A program made the position numbers and the translations under genes. The notes under the pieces were generated by a model, which saw only the letters and a program-made list of their open reading frames with translations, did no database searches and was not told the DNA's origin. 64,000 nucleotides of DNA. Origin: Kudoa neothunni (lineage: Eukaryota; Cnidaria). Positions 12,186 to 23,993 of the stretch are shown in pieces; positions within the stretch are counted from its first letter, which is position 1; each line of letters starts with the position of its first letter. The stretch covers positions 10,106,001-10,170,000 of the forward strand of contig OZ199838.1 of the NCBI GenBank assembly GCA_964304625.1, read 5' to 3'.

Positions 12186-15100
12186 TCACTCTGGACTGAG
12201 AAGCTGTTCAATGTTGGTTCTGGAGGTTTGATTCAGGAGTTCAAAACGTTCTTTGAAGAGTTGAGGGAATAAAACCTAAATAGTATTTTTGATTATAAAC
12301 AGTAACAATAAAGATAAACAATCAAACCTTTAACTTGAGAGTTACTGGTGTAACATCTTCAATAAGGTAATAGTTTGAACACTTTAGTAATAAGAGAAGA
12401 GCAAAATCCAAGCCGACTTGTAATAGCTCCCTTTTTCCAACATCATTTATATCAGCACATTCCAAAACATGATTAAGAATGGAGAGTAGAAATCGAAAAA
12501 ACATTTCGAATTTCATGCATGGTTGGTGACCAGATAGTGTTTTGAACATAGGAATCAGTGAGTCAATTATTATTACGCCATAAACATCTATCAACTTAAT
12601 AATATACTTTTTTAATCTGTTCAACTCTTCCTCACATTCAAAGGGGACACTATAATCAGATATGCAAGAGTTTTCGTCATCATGGGATCTGTCCGCACGA
12701 CAATCGTGACCATATTGTTTAGAAGGAAAAAGTTCACGCATAATATCCATATAAATAATCAGTGCATTGTTTAAAATTTTCCCAATACATTTAACATCAT
12801 TAATGTCCAATGCATCATTAAATTTTTGTAGAGTGGCACATTTAACGAAATATTTGATTATGATAAATAAAGATTCACTCTTACAATCCTTTAATATGCA
12901 CAATAACGTATTTTTAAGACACACATTCCATTTGTTCTTTGCTAGATGTTCATCACCATAAAGAATAGTACATTTCAACAGCCGGTATATATTTTTTGTG
13001 ATATATGAAAAATCAAATTCTTCTTTAGTCGCGGTCAAGATCTGATACATAATATCAAGGCAAGTTGGCAAAAATGGAGAGAAATTTTCAGAATAATTTT
13101 CAACTAATGCGGAAATTAGTGTGCAAGCTGAAATGCTGTCTTTAATATATCCATCATTTGAACAATAGCTACATCCGAATGGACATGTAATTTTGTATTC
13201 ATCATCCGCTGTCTCTCGGGAATTTATGATAGCTTGCTTGATCGCAGAGAGAAATCTAACAAGAGAAGGACCAACTTTTGGCAGCAGCGATGCAACACAT
13301 TTTGTTTTGTATTCAGCTGTACGACGTATAAATGAAAAAAAGCACGGTTGTATTTCAAGACGGTCAGAAGAAAATTCATGCGATGTATTAAAGCCATCTA
13401 TAAATTTAACAATCGGTAAGAGGACAGTTTCTAGGTCCTGTGATGAATAATGTGTGACTAAAGTTGTAATACATGATATCACGTTATGAACTGAATTGTT
13501 CGAAAAAGGGATAAAAAATAATTTGTCAAACATTCTTAAAAGTTTATCGATCATATCAGGTGTATATAGATCGACCTTATCGCCTATCAATTTATAGGAA
13601 TATCCAATGTTATTCCTTAGCGATCGGGTTATGCTTCCAATAAACAAATCATCGTTACTATTTAAGGTTGCTTCCATAAGGCTCATGAAAAGTTGAATTA
13701 TGCCACATGAAGATACGTAAAAGTTATACTCATAGTATCTGAATACAATATCAGCAACCCGTTTTACCGCTTCTATTTTAACATATAGATTATTCTGTGT
13801 TGAAGCATTTTCAATGATCAACCACAATACATCTTTATGGAAGTCTGAAAATTCCTCCTCCCAAAAGAGCAAACACAATTTCTCGCTTAGTTTTATTGTA
13901 GAATACAAAATTTTAGGGTTTTTGTATGAAAAATATGGAGTGATACTTTGGAATATTTCAAAGGGGGTGGACATACTATCTCCATAATTTTGCACAATCA
14001 CAGTTAGACAGTCAATGGCGATAGCGATTTGTCTCCAATCAGAAGATTTTAAAAACTCAGAAACTTTTGAGGATAAAAATGGACGCAGAAATCTTTCTTT
14101 AAATGTATATGAATTCTTTTTAAGGACCAACTGAGCACCTTCATCTTCAACAGACAAAAATGAGCTACCACACATGGAACCATCTCTAAACCATTCATCT
14201 GAATTTAGTGGATAGCTTTCTATAGCCAAATTCAATATATTTTCAATAAGAGTAAGAATATAGCTGTCGTTTTTTTGTTTTAAATCCATTCCATAATTAT
14301 ATAAAAATAGCGAAATCCATTTATATATCTCAGCAACCACTGGTTTCTCAATATCAGTTTTGTATAGGAGGTTATTAATTACTCGAATAGTTTCGGTAAG
14401 GTGTTTTTGGAATATTTTAAAGCATGCAGTGGTGATACCACAAATGCAATCCATAAAAGGCAACGCATCTTTTGTAAGAACCGTCTCTTCAATAGCAACC
14501 AATAGAAGAGGAGTTAGGTTGTGAAACGTTGAATTACATAAAATTAGATAATATTTGATAGTCATCTCTTTTAAAACCTTTATTGCGAATATTTCCAACT
14601 AAATATTCAGTTTAAAATAGAATATTCATCTTTTTAAAATAAATATAATATTTCCTTAGTTGTTATGATAATAATATTTCTAAAAACTCAATCGTACTTG
14701 GGGGTTTTCAGAAAATTCTCTAAGACTATTCTCAATAAAGTTTTGGTATTGAAGCAATTGACTATTTTTATCATCGCCAAACAATTTAGGAGAATTTCTA
14801 GGAACCCATTTAATTCAAAACATAATATCTAAAACATACATCATTAAAGTAAGCAACATTTTCGTCAGACCGTCTCTATTGGAGGCAACACAGGCAGTAA
14901 TAATCTCTGAAATCACCACCCATTTATTCTTTTGATCTTTATTAATAACTTCAATAAGATTTCCGCATAATAAAACTAATTCTTCCAGAAGTGATTCGTT
15001 TTCTTCATGAATCAACAAACTAATGATACAGGATTTCGTTTCATTTATTAAAGTATTGGAAACATTCTTTTCACTCACCCAACTTAAAAATATATATCTA

Positions 15101-15391
15101 ACCTTTGTTAATGCAACCTTTTTTATCTAGATAAAAGATATGCTTATTGTAAAGAGATATTTGTTTACTTCATACGATTTTTGGGAAGAGAGCACATTAA
15201 GAAAAATTACAACTCTTTTTTCGACAGGAATAGAATCAAGCTTATCCTATTATTAATTTGGGTTTATTTTCCACGTACGATTGGTGATATACATTTGCAT
15301 CATTGGCCTCACAATCATCGTCGAGAAGTAGCTGATTCAATGTTGAACATAGAACCTCAAGATCTGCAAATTCATGTTCGTTTAGATCCAT
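12186..15391 (-). CDS. IPO5: Importin-5/Kap121-like karyopherin-beta
   Basis: A HEAT-repeat nuclear import receptor that carries cargo such as ribosomal proteins and histones in a Ran-GTP-controlled way. Exons on the minus strand are 15391-15279, 15214-15169, 15126-14840, 14797-14698, 14598-12328 and 12275-12186. They keep a single frame for 968 codons, with introns of 42-99 nt. The N-terminal exons align with human importin-5: SVVIFLNVL with KITFLLQAI, then FGDDKNSQLL with FGNQQQHYL. In the large exon the segment around SSDWRQIAIAI matches the family's DW..R.A pattern, and the C-terminal acidic stretch followed by ECEEELNRL fits the end of the superhelix. The start ATG at 15391 gives MDLNEHEFADLE and suits the family's short N-terminus. 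It is somewhat shorter than the usual roughly 1,100 residues and strongly diverged, so the exact importin paralog is less certain than the superfamily. Confidence 0.8.
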
Positions 15392-16270
15392 AATCTTTGA
15401 ATTGTTTGAGCCAAACAAATAACAGGTTAAAAAATCACCGCAGCTCGTCAAACTATCAACCAAATCTACCACAATGAAAGTTAGATCTGATTATTACGAC
15501 GATAACATGCTGCCGCCTTAATATTCTGAATAGTATTCCCATCAGGAATAGAAAATATCCCTATTGTATTTTAGATTAATGTATCGAAATAAATATCCAC
15601 CAATGATTAATTTAATGGATCTCTGAACAATTTTATTTTTTTGATTATATATATTAGTTGAGCTTCTTTCTGATTTAAACGTAACTATCATTATTATCTA
15701 TTATAAAAACTCATATTCATATTCATAAAATAATTATCAAATTTCATTAAATTAAGCTGTGAAAAAGTTGGAGGCCTTATTGAATAAAGTAATTAATAGT
15801 ATTTAAGTTAACCCATCCAGGTTTCATATTTCAGAAATTGATTATTTCCTTAAATGAAAATTTTATTGTCATAATAAAATCATAATTAAAATATTTTTTC
15901 AAAAAAATGATTATATGAGCGAAGAATCAAGATTTAAGGTTGTGCCGTAAGCGACACGCAAAACCCCAGCCGTCGCATGCGCTAAAATTGAACATTATAA
16001 CACCTTATATATTATTTTTAATGTTATAAGATATTATTATTTTTTTATGTAAGATTGAAAACCGTTTTGGATGTAATCGAGTAGAACAGCCATTACAATA
16101 ATATATAGTGAAGTTATGACACATTGCACACCTCAATCTTTTACGAGTTGGATCATCTGTAATAATAAAATTTTGGAATGCATTTTTTATTATTTTATAA
16201 GATAAAGATGTTTGTCTAACACCTGAAGCAGATTCGCGTAATGTAATTAGACATGAGGTTGTTTCTCGTC
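15392..16270. other. Intergenic, possible piggyBac terminus
   Basis: No coding signal. A TTAACCCATCCAGG string near 15809 resembles the outer end of TTAA elements and might be the border of the piggyBac relic that follows, but no partner end was found, so it is not called. Confidence 0.3.
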
Positions 16271-16274
16271 TGTG

Positions 16275-16760
16275 TTATAATAAATCCATGGAGCTTTCGC
16301 AATAAGTAGTAATAATTCTCCACGAGTTAACGACGCACAAATATTTAATTGGTAAATAACTCCCAACACCATTTTTACCCCTAATAGAAGTGCGATAGTT
16401 AACAATGTTATTGTCTGCCTGATCTACACCACCCATGCATTTGTTATAGGCGTTAATCATATACGGCTGAATAAAGAAATTTGTTTTTTTTTCTATTTTT
16501 GAAAGCCTCTTAATTGTCATTTATGGTTGACACAAAGGATAGTTGTTAATAACGGTGATTAACTTTGTGCCATTCCACTGAACACAAACAATTCAGTTTC
16601 CATCAGTAAATTCTTCATATTGGCCTCTTTTATTTTGAGCGAAATTGATTGAGGGTGTAAATGGACAGTTTTCAGTTCTATTAGAACGAAGTGTACCTGT
16701 CGCCTTTATGTTTTTGTCTTTCAGTGCTTTTAATAGTTTTTAGATGAATAAAAATCACTT
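16275..16760 (-). mobile_element. piggyBac transposase relic
   Basis: Minus-strand translation shows the middle and C-terminal part of a piggyBac DDE transposase. In order: LLKALKDKNIKATGTLRSNR (the GT.R.NR block), a W-containing block with VQWNGTKLITV, then AYNKCMGGVDQADNNIV, which is the family's YN..MGGVD..D motif, followed by YRTSIRGKN and an IKYLCVVNSWRI block. Two in-frame stops lie between the GTLRSNR block and the MGGVDQ block, and the N-terminal third is missing. This is a dead plain DNA transposon. Its ends were not confidently located. Confidence 0.75.
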
Positions 16761-17059
16761 ATCAGCCATTTCTTTTTTAATTATACACTAATGAGCCTAA
16801 GTTAATGGAAAATAATTTGTCTTTTAATTTTTGGAAGATTTTGCCATTTGATAGAAAAATCTTAATCATTTGATAAATATGGACATAATCATCCTAAAAA
16901 ATAATAGGTCAACATTTAACACTAATTAAAATAAGCTTAACAATGCCGTAATTTGTTATAGATATTTATTCATTGACGATTGGAAAAAGACATAATTATA
17001 TAAATTTTTACAATAAAATAAAATCTACAAATATAAATATGTTTAATTATATTTAAAAG

Positions 17060-17980
17060 TTTAGAAAGAACACGCTTCCTGTGTAATCTTTAAATATCCA
17101 TTCGGCAATATAGGAAGCGATCATTTCCTTTTTTTTATTCGTCACTGTGCGATATTTCCGCTTAAAAGCCCTCCCAGTCCCTCAATTCGATTGGTGTGGA
17201 CTCCTGTAGACGAGACAAATTCCCTATCATGAATTACTGTCTCATGACCGTATTCATAACCTAGCTCAGTGAGTGAACTATAGGCAGGCCATCCATCTGT
17301 ATGTATAACAGATCCCTTCTCAACATGAGTGGTAATATTTTCAAAAGTGGGAGTGTCTCTCTTTTCGGTTTCCACCATAAAGACTCTTTCATCCACATCC
17401 ACTCCATCAACTATCCATAGACTTTGGTTTTCTAGGATTCTACCAACTCCAAACTTCCTCTTACAGATTTGACTTCCGTCTACTTGGACTTTTTCGCCAG
17501 AGCCACCAACTTTGTTTGGGTTACGAATGAAGTGACTCAAACAAATGTCACGTATAAAATTTTTTCAATCCACAATAGTGGCGGAAGAATTTATAAGGCA
17601 TTCTTTCGTTAAGAAAGTTTGTTCTGTTACTCCCACACTCCAAAAATATAAAATCTATAAAATTTGATACAGAGAAAGTTGGACTTGGTAGAAAAAACGT
17701 GTTTGTTCGTAACGAAGATTCCTTCCTACAATGACTTGAAACTGTAGCCATCAGGAGCATTGTTCCTTGGAGAAAGTTTCTTTTGACCTCCACAGGAAAA
17801 AACCATTGATGTTGGTGGCAAGTCAAGTTCCCTGGAGAAAAATAACTAAATCTTCAGGATGATACTTGAAGTAACGCAAGTCTTCAAAATTTAGGTTTTC
17901 TAAATTTTCGTAAGTGAAGATTGCAGGAGGAATAATCCGAAAAATGCAAACAGCTGGAAACCCAATTATTGTCGATGGGA
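17060..17980 (-). mobile_element. Merlin/ISXO2-type transposase relic
   Basis: Minus-strand reading gives an N-terminal block (RTNTFF, then a Leu/Ile-rich stretch) and the catalytic core: GGSGEKVQVDGSQICKRKFG with the first Asp, EKRDTPTFENITTHVEKG, HTDGWPAYSS with the second Asp, and FVSSTGVHTNRIEGL near the third catalytic position. This is the ISXO2-like (IS1595/Merlin) transposase domain. The N-terminal part is split by several stops and frame changes. The extreme C-terminus (AFKRKYRTVTNKKKEM) continues in another frame after RIEGL. The element is inactive, and no terminal repeats were delimited. Confidence 0.75.
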
Positions 17981-18349
17981 GCAACTGGATGGCGCCGAAG
18001 GGGGAAGGAACTGAACGTTAACCCCAAAAGTCTTTAGGTTATTGTTGTAAAAGGGACTGGTTGAATAGCATCAAACATTAATACGTTAAAATTCTGAGTT
18101 TTGTCAGTTTAAGTTTGCATCTTATAAAAATTAACAGGAATCGTTGACTTAAATCTAAAGTTTCTAATATAGAAATGCGAAAATATCTAAAAGTTTTCCA
18201 GTAAAATTCAGCCGTGTAATAAAATTTCGCCGAAATTTAATAGAAATAAATAAGTTAATTTGATAAAAAAATAACTGATGACTCTATGTAATATTAAAAA
18301 CTTGCATCCAACCACACCTCATACGCACGCGCACATTCCACATTTAAAC

Positions 18350-18856
18350 ATGCCTAGATATGATTTTGTTGTGTTATCAAGAATACTTCGACGAGTAAAG
18401 ATATTTGGATCATATTAGATTCCTAATTTTTGTATTAGGATAGATATGCGTCAATGCTTAGGCGTCATTCAATGTATGTTTTGAACAATGGTGGCGTCAT
18501 CTTAAACATGGAAAATCTTGGTGAGCTTGATCTGCCATATGTTTATGAGAATCACAATTTGAAATTTAAACGTGGAAAGTAAAGAAAAAATTTTTGATTT
18601 TTGTTTCTATATGAAATTTATTTACAGCTGGTTTTTGTTTGATGTGGTTATCAGTCCTCAACTACTTCTCAACTGGAGAAAAGAATTCCAACGAGATACC
18701 GATATTATACGTCATCATATGCTTAAGCATGATAATATTCTACCAAAAAGGAATGCATACAAGGAATCGTGTGCAGATCCAAATTGGTCCGTCACAGCTA
18801 AGAAAAACTATTTCAATGAAATGGATGGAGAACCACGTTGGCTTGACGTCTATTAA
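18350..18856 (+). CDS. MRPS6: Mitochondrial small-subunit ribosomal protein bS6m
   Basis: Three exons (18350-18394, 18439-18578, 18628-18856) with introns of 44 and 49 nt join in frame to 137 residues. The protein begins MPRYDFVVLSRIL, matching MPRYELALILK of human MRPS6. It continues with GGVILNMENLGELDLPY, aligning with the hallmark IVRDLENLGERALPY. GNWFLFDV and FQRDTDIIRHHMLKH match GGYFLVDF and LSRDIDVIRGNIVKH. It belongs to the mitochondrial 28S subunit body, where bS6m binds 12S rRNA next to bS18m. Length is close to the human 125 residues. The C-terminal extension ending EPRWLDVY is not in the human protein. A basic mitochondrial presequence is not obvious, which is also true of human MRPS6. 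Confidence 0.9.
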
Positions 18857-20062
18857 ACTCAAACAGTTGATTTTTGTAACAACCATATACATTCATAGTT
18901 GTGAAATTGTTTTTTCTTATCAATTTTAATTGATTAATTAATTATTTATAGAAATATTACCTCGTATTTTCATAAGTATTAATCTGGTAAATCTCGAAAA
19001 ATTCTTAAAAATAGTCCAAAAAATGTCTTATACTAAGAATATGTAACGATTCCGCATCCTTGATAAACAAATATAAACATAATAATAATATTTATCCACC
19101 GAATTCAGCAATTGCACTTTATTATAAAAACATTGTTGAATTTGAACATGTTTGGAAACTTAAACCGCGAAATATAAAAAATGTATACGCTTACGCGGCA
19201 ATAATTGACTTTTAACATATTTTAATCTTTTATTATAATATTATTTTCAACGGTGAGTTTTTAGAGTTCGACGAATAATTCCTCAGCATATTTTAGTAAG
19301 ACTTTACTGTTATTTTAACTTGAATTAAAATGATACAGCAACAACTATTTAATATTCAATATTTTAATTATTTTAGCATTTTTACAATTGTCCAAAGTGT
19401 AATAAGCTGGACTTGTAACTGATAATTTTATAACAAAAATACATACAAAACGAACCTGTAAAGTTTGATACAAGATATAGTCATCTGAAGCTTATATTTG
19501 TGCATTTAGCGTGTAGATACACTTCATGTAATCCTAATCCAGACCTATAAAAAAATTTTGAAAAAATTTAATACACTAATAATAATAAAATCAAAGTTCA
19601 TGGTAGAGAGTTATTAAGTTCCATTTAAAAGAATTCTGGCGGGAATAATGTGAGTAAAATCAAATATTGTTCGGATCCTATGAATTCTTTATTAATTAGA
19701 ATTTTGTTTTTGAGCAAACATATTTTGGTGATCTCAAATGTATTTCCAATTTTAGGAATGAATGGAGTATTTCTCTTATTTTTATCAATTAATACGGAAG
19801 AAATTTTATAATTTGACAATAAACTCAAAAACAACCACCAAACACTCCGGAGGAAGCAAGTAAGTGACCAATAGAAATGATGGGTATAATAAGCGCACAG
19901 CGCGTGCGCTCCCCACAAAAAAATAAATATTCAGTGCACAGTATATACGCGCTCTCAAAAACCCATTTAATTTTTAATATTAATCTTGTAATAATCTATA
20001 AATTATATTACTTTAAAATAAATGTTAAAAAACATAAAGTCACGTGACAACGTGCGAACATT
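18857..20062. other. Intergenic, nothing recognised
   Basis: AT-rich spacer between bS6m and the EME1-like gene. A 97-codon minus-strand open stretch at 19625-19918 has no family resemblance and is treated as chance. No transposon ends or RNA genes were seen. Confidence 0.45.
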
Positions 20063-21043
20063 ATGACCAGCCTTGAGTTGATTTTACCATCTCGGGTTTG
20101 TGTTTATGGCAATATCGATTCAGTTTTAAAAAAGGAGCAATTTGAAGAAAACATCTCTCAACTTAATCTTAACGTGAATTATCACGAAGAAGATGAATTT
20201 AACAAAATTGAAGCATTTTGGTGTTACATCACCTACGTATACGACAGTTCAACGTTGAACTTGGATGCGAATAATGCTAAAAACAAGCCAAGCGCTAAGA
20301 TATGCGCTGTAATAGTGAGAAACAAACAAGTTGAAAGTTTTATTCTTGAAAAAAGTTGCTTAGATCATTTGAGATGGTTGTGTAATCAGGATAAATGTGG
20401 CTCCAATTGGGATACCATTCAATTGATTGTTGTTGGGCCAAAAGCTAAGAAACAGGTGCAAAATGAACAGCAAGAAAAATTTATGCAAATTATGAACCCT
20501 AGATCTTCAAGCACCTCAAAAAAATCCCAACAGCTCCCATCAACATCCACTTTGGGTGAAGAACAACTTGAACAGAAACTAATTGGATTACAATTGGAAT
20601 TAGGTATCAATTTAACATTCTGTACCGATACATTAGCCTACAACAAATGGATTAATTGTGCGATGAAATCAGCTATCCGACTTGATTCATTGACCGCCAA
20701 CGAAAAACAAATACAAAATAATATTTTCACTTTGGATAAAATGCTCTCCAATAAAATACAACCAAACACATCTAATTGGAAATCCAAATGTTGGATTCAA
20801 CAATTGACACAATTTAGATCGATTGACGTTGATACCGCCAGATCAATCTCGCGGCATTATCCTTCATTGTTTGAGTTGAGACGAACTATTATGGAAAGTG
20901 CGCCGGATTTGTCATTTTTAGAAACTTTGATAGTTGAAAAAGGATATGGAGTTCTTGCTACAAAATCTACTGTTGGTAATACTGTTGCTAAACAACTAGC
21001 TCAAGTATTAACTTCAATAAACCCAAATGAATATGTGCTCTAA
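20063..21043 (+). CDS. EME1: EME1-like non-catalytic subunit of a MUS81-type endonuclease
   Basis: EME1 pairs with MUS81 to cut branched DNA such as Holliday-junction precursors and stalled forks in the nucleus. The single 326-residue frame has an N-terminal ERCC4-like nuclease fold without the catalytic GDxnERKxxxD motif, as expected for EME proteins, at roughly residues 1-220. A helix-hairpin-helix C-terminus follows. The segment CWIQQLTQFRSIDVDTARSI aligns with the human EME1 stretch containing RRQIQQLNRVSLEMASAV. RHYPSLFELRRTI matches the YPSPQLLVQAY helix, and EKGYGVLATKSTVGNTVA matches RRGEGVTSTSRRIG. It is shorter than human EME1 (about 570) because the disordered N-terminal region is missing. 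The ATG at 20063 is used because the nuclease-like fold follows directly. It has no intron, unlike its neighbours. Confidence 0.8.
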   Translation: MTSLELILPSRVCVYGNIDSVLKKEQFEENISQLNLNVNYHEEDEFNKIEAFWCYITYVYDSSTLNLDANNAKNKPSAKICAVIVRNKQVESFILEKSCLDHLRWLCNQDKCGSNWDTIQLIVVGPKAKKQVQNEQQEKFMQIMNPRSSSTSKKSQQLPSTSTLGEEQLEQKLIGLQLELGINLTFCTDTLAYNKWINCAMKSAIRLDSLTANEKQIQNNIFTLDKMLSNKIQPNTSNWKSKCWIQQLTQFRSIDVDTARSISRHYPSLFELRRTIMESAPDLSFLETLIVEKGYGVLATKSTVGNTVAKQLAQVLTSINPNEYVL

Positions 21044-21525
21044 ATGCCTTATTGTTGTATATTATGTAGTGTTTTTCATGTCTACATTGTATTTTTTTTC
21101 TGAATTGTGTTAGGAAGATACTGATCAGGAACAAATATATATTTCTAAAAAATGCGCAGCTTTTATAAAGTATCTTAACTGCAGTCTAAATAAATAATTG
21201 GATTGAATATTTTAAGAGAAAATATTAAATTTTTTTAGCTTTAATAATTCAACAGGGAAAATCCTAGTCTCAAATAATAACAATGATTTAATCAATAAAT
21301 CTAAATTTGCATTCAAATGTAGAGGAAATCTAAATTTTATATACTTTCATTTTAAGAAAAGTTCGACATTTGTCTTCTTTTGGGTGGAAAATTCTTCGAG
21401 CTTCTTATTAAATAACAATAATTGAATCCAAATAGCAGATTACGTGGTGAGCGATGAGAATAATAATAATCTTCGGTATTATTCGAGCTAAAAATCTTAT
21501 TCAAAGATTTTTATATTTACTTTTG
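21044..21525. other. Spacer between EME1-like and AP-3 sigma genes
   Basis: About 480 bp of AT-rich sequence with no coding signal. It presumably holds the EME1 3' end and the AP-3 sigma promoter, since both genes are on the plus strand. Confidence 0.4.
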
Positions 21526-22299
21526 ATGATCAGAGCTTTTATTATCATAAATAAAGCAGGCAGACCTAGATTTGTTAAGTATTATGACAATGATCTAGTA
21601 ACAATGCCCATCGGCAATTTATACCACGAAATGTATTTTAATTTAGACTGACGCTCAAAAACAAAATTTTGTAGTTGACGTCTATTTGCTGCTGATGAAA
21701 AGATCTGATAAAAGCTGTTGTATCGTCGATACTACAAAGTAAAGGATTAAGATGCTTGTTTCTAATTAGATTGCTGCTAGTATCTACAAAAATGAGATCC
21801 AAGGGACCAAGTTAATATATCGACTGTATGGATCGTTGTTCTTTTTGGTTGTGGTAGATCAGCTGGAAAATGATTTACTAATATTGGATGTTATTCACGT
21901 ATAAATTTATAGGTTGTTCTCATCTAAATTAGTTTAATTTTAGACATTTTTGAAATGCTTACAAACGCTAATGGAACATCTCTCAGAGTATGAAATAGTT
22001 AACGAAAATGAAATGGTATATTTTTTCTGGATTAATCGCTTGTTAAGTAATCGATAGGTGTTAACCGTTTTGGATCAAATTATTTGTGGGGGAATTATTA
22101 TGGAAACCAATACCGTTGAAATATGTAGCCAAGTCAGGGCTCAAAAAGAGATTGCCAATAAACATGTAGCTAATACACTTAGTTTTACGCTAATTTTGTT
22201 CTGTAGAACAACTTAACGCTCAGACAAGCACAAATGAAAATCAAGAACTTAGTTACACCTTTGGCAGACTCCATAAAGCAACAATTTAAAAAAGCTTGA
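21526..22299 (+). CDS. AP3S: AP-3 adaptor complex sigma subunit
   Basis: The small subunit of the heterotetrameric AP-3 clathrin-adaptor complex, which sorts cargo from endosomes/TGN to lysosome-related compartments. Six exons (21526-21597, 21647-21724, 21770-21898, 21944-22015, 22058-22165, 22207-22299) join in phase 0 throughout, giving 183 residues, with all introns 41-49 nt. The start MIRAFIIINKAGRPRFVKYY aligns with MIKAILIFNNHGKPRLSKFY of human AP3S1. KLIYRLYGSLFFLVVVD matches the KLIYRHYATLYFVFCVD core. GGIIMETNTVEICSQVRAQ matches GGMVLETNMNEIVTQIDAQ, the feature that separates AP-3 from AP-1/2 sigma. The C-terminal helix extension is also present. The reconstruction has no gaps, so this call is firm. 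Confidence 0.92.
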
Positions 22300-22394
22300 C
22301 GAAAAATAACTTTTGACTTAGCTTTTATTCTTTTTTTAAATTTTTGTTTTACGAACGTCCAAATGGGATATAAGATACTTTAACTAATTTCTAT

Positions 22395-23609
22395 ATCTAC
22401 CAAATATATAAAGACTAGTAGAACGTATGAGTGTGTACTCATGTACGCGTATGTAATAAAAATATTTCCGTATAAACCGACATTTGTAAATTTACTGGCG
22501 GGAGCTGCCCAGCGTTGCTTGGGGAAGATTTCGCATAGATACGTTTCTTAATAATATTCAAAAAATATATTGAAGTTTCAAATTAACTAAAAATTTTTAA
22601 ATGACATACCTTCAACGATTCGGATTTGCTAAATTTAAATTATGATCATTTCTGTGAAGGAAAGTATCACTCCTGGGGTTCATTTAAAAATTTCGTGATC
22701 CGGCACCAACTCTAAATAATTTATTGTCAGTGTCGTATTTTTTTGCATTCCCAAATTATTTAAACCCCGTCAAAATGTTACCCTAAACGTTATTTTTGAC
22801 CTGGCTCCGAAAGTTTGTGCACCACTGTTTACGGGAGATAAATAAATAGAAAAAGATATAGAATTAGAAGAAAACCTACGAAAATTTATTTTTATTACTC
22901 AAATCATGATCTCTTGGCCCGGCATAAACTTAAAGCGCCCATTCCCATAAACAGCCACAAATCGCGTCAACTTCAACATAAAAAATTTAAATAATTGAGT
23001 GAAATAAAAGTACAGCCATCTGCGCTGAATTTAAGCACGTAAAGTTAAACTCAGCGGACGATTTCAATGAAATCTATGGACGCAGTATTTCCATTATAAT
23101 GCTCCAATCCATGTAATTTTAATTTTCTCCACCAATTCATTATTCATAAAACATATAGATTTTTGATCATATCTAAAACTATTAATATAACTTTTAAAAT
23201 GTGTTTATCAAGCCAAATACGTTAAACTCCACAAATAAGGAGTGTATTCGCACAAACACCCAAATAGAAACACCAACCTTATACATAAAGATAGATGGCA
23301 TCACTTAATCGACATTTAATAGAGCATATAAGGGAGAATATTAACTTCAACCGACCATTACTATGATGTAAACAGGTGTTATTCCTATTGTTGAACTCAA
23401 GTAATCCGATAAATTAACTTTGAATCGACAAAATCACCATTTTCTAAACACTTTTGGGAATATTTTGTAGTTTGAAAACAATTTAAAGATTTTTCGAAAC
23501 ATAGTGATTTTTAACAAATTTCATAAATGTCTCTATAAGGAAAAAATCTGGACGCACATGCGTACTTGCTGACACACAAGGACATTTCAGCTTTATATAT
23601 ATAGTAGAT
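22395..23609. mobile_element. Element with long terminal inverted repeats, family unassigned
   Basis: The left end begins ATCTACCAAATATATAAAG and the right, read inward, ATCTACTATATATATAAAGC. Each is followed by a related block of mixed composition with GTGTGT and a CATG(T)nCGCG-like string about 50 bp in. The intervening 1.2 kb has patches of higher GC than the flanks and no usable reading frame. The superfamily is not clear from the ends, and no target duplication beyond AT-rich sequence could be fixed. Confidence 0.4.
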
Positions 23610-23993
23610 AAAAAGGTCTATATCTGCTTAATTCAGGATGTTTTGGTAGTTTACGTCATAATCAGATATATTATAACCTCAAAATGCTAGGATTTTTCCC
23701 ATACCATAGATTTCATTAAAGCCGCCGCTAAACTTAATTTCAGCAATAAAATTCAACATAAACGATGTAATGTTGTTTAATTATTTAGGTTGATATTGAG
23801 AGGATATATATGTTTTCATACGTGAGTGTTTATTACAATTTTTTTTGGAAAAAAAGAAAATTTTAGCAAACAAAATTAATTGTTTTAAGGTTGTGTCTAA
23901 CTATATAATTTTTGTTATTTTTATAATTTGCCTTTAATTATCGTAATTTTAAGAGCTTATCACATTAGTTAAAGTATGATATTTTTTAAAGAA
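23610..23993. other. Intergenic, nothing recognised
   Basis: AT-rich sequence between the inverted-repeat element and the dispersed repeat copy. No coding or RNA signal. Confidence 0.4.

Noticed and set aside
15181-15393. 70-codon plus-strand frame
   Set aside because: Antisense to the first two importin exons, which join in frame on the other strand.
18010-18030. TTAACCCC near 18017 as an end of the 16.3-kb piggyBac relic
   Set aside because: It is in the same orientation as the candidate left end rather than inverted, so it cannot be the partner terminus.
19625-19918. 97-codon minus-strand frame beginning MWGAHALCAYYTHHFYW
   Set aside because: Aromatic/Leu-rich chance composition, no splice context and no family resemblance.
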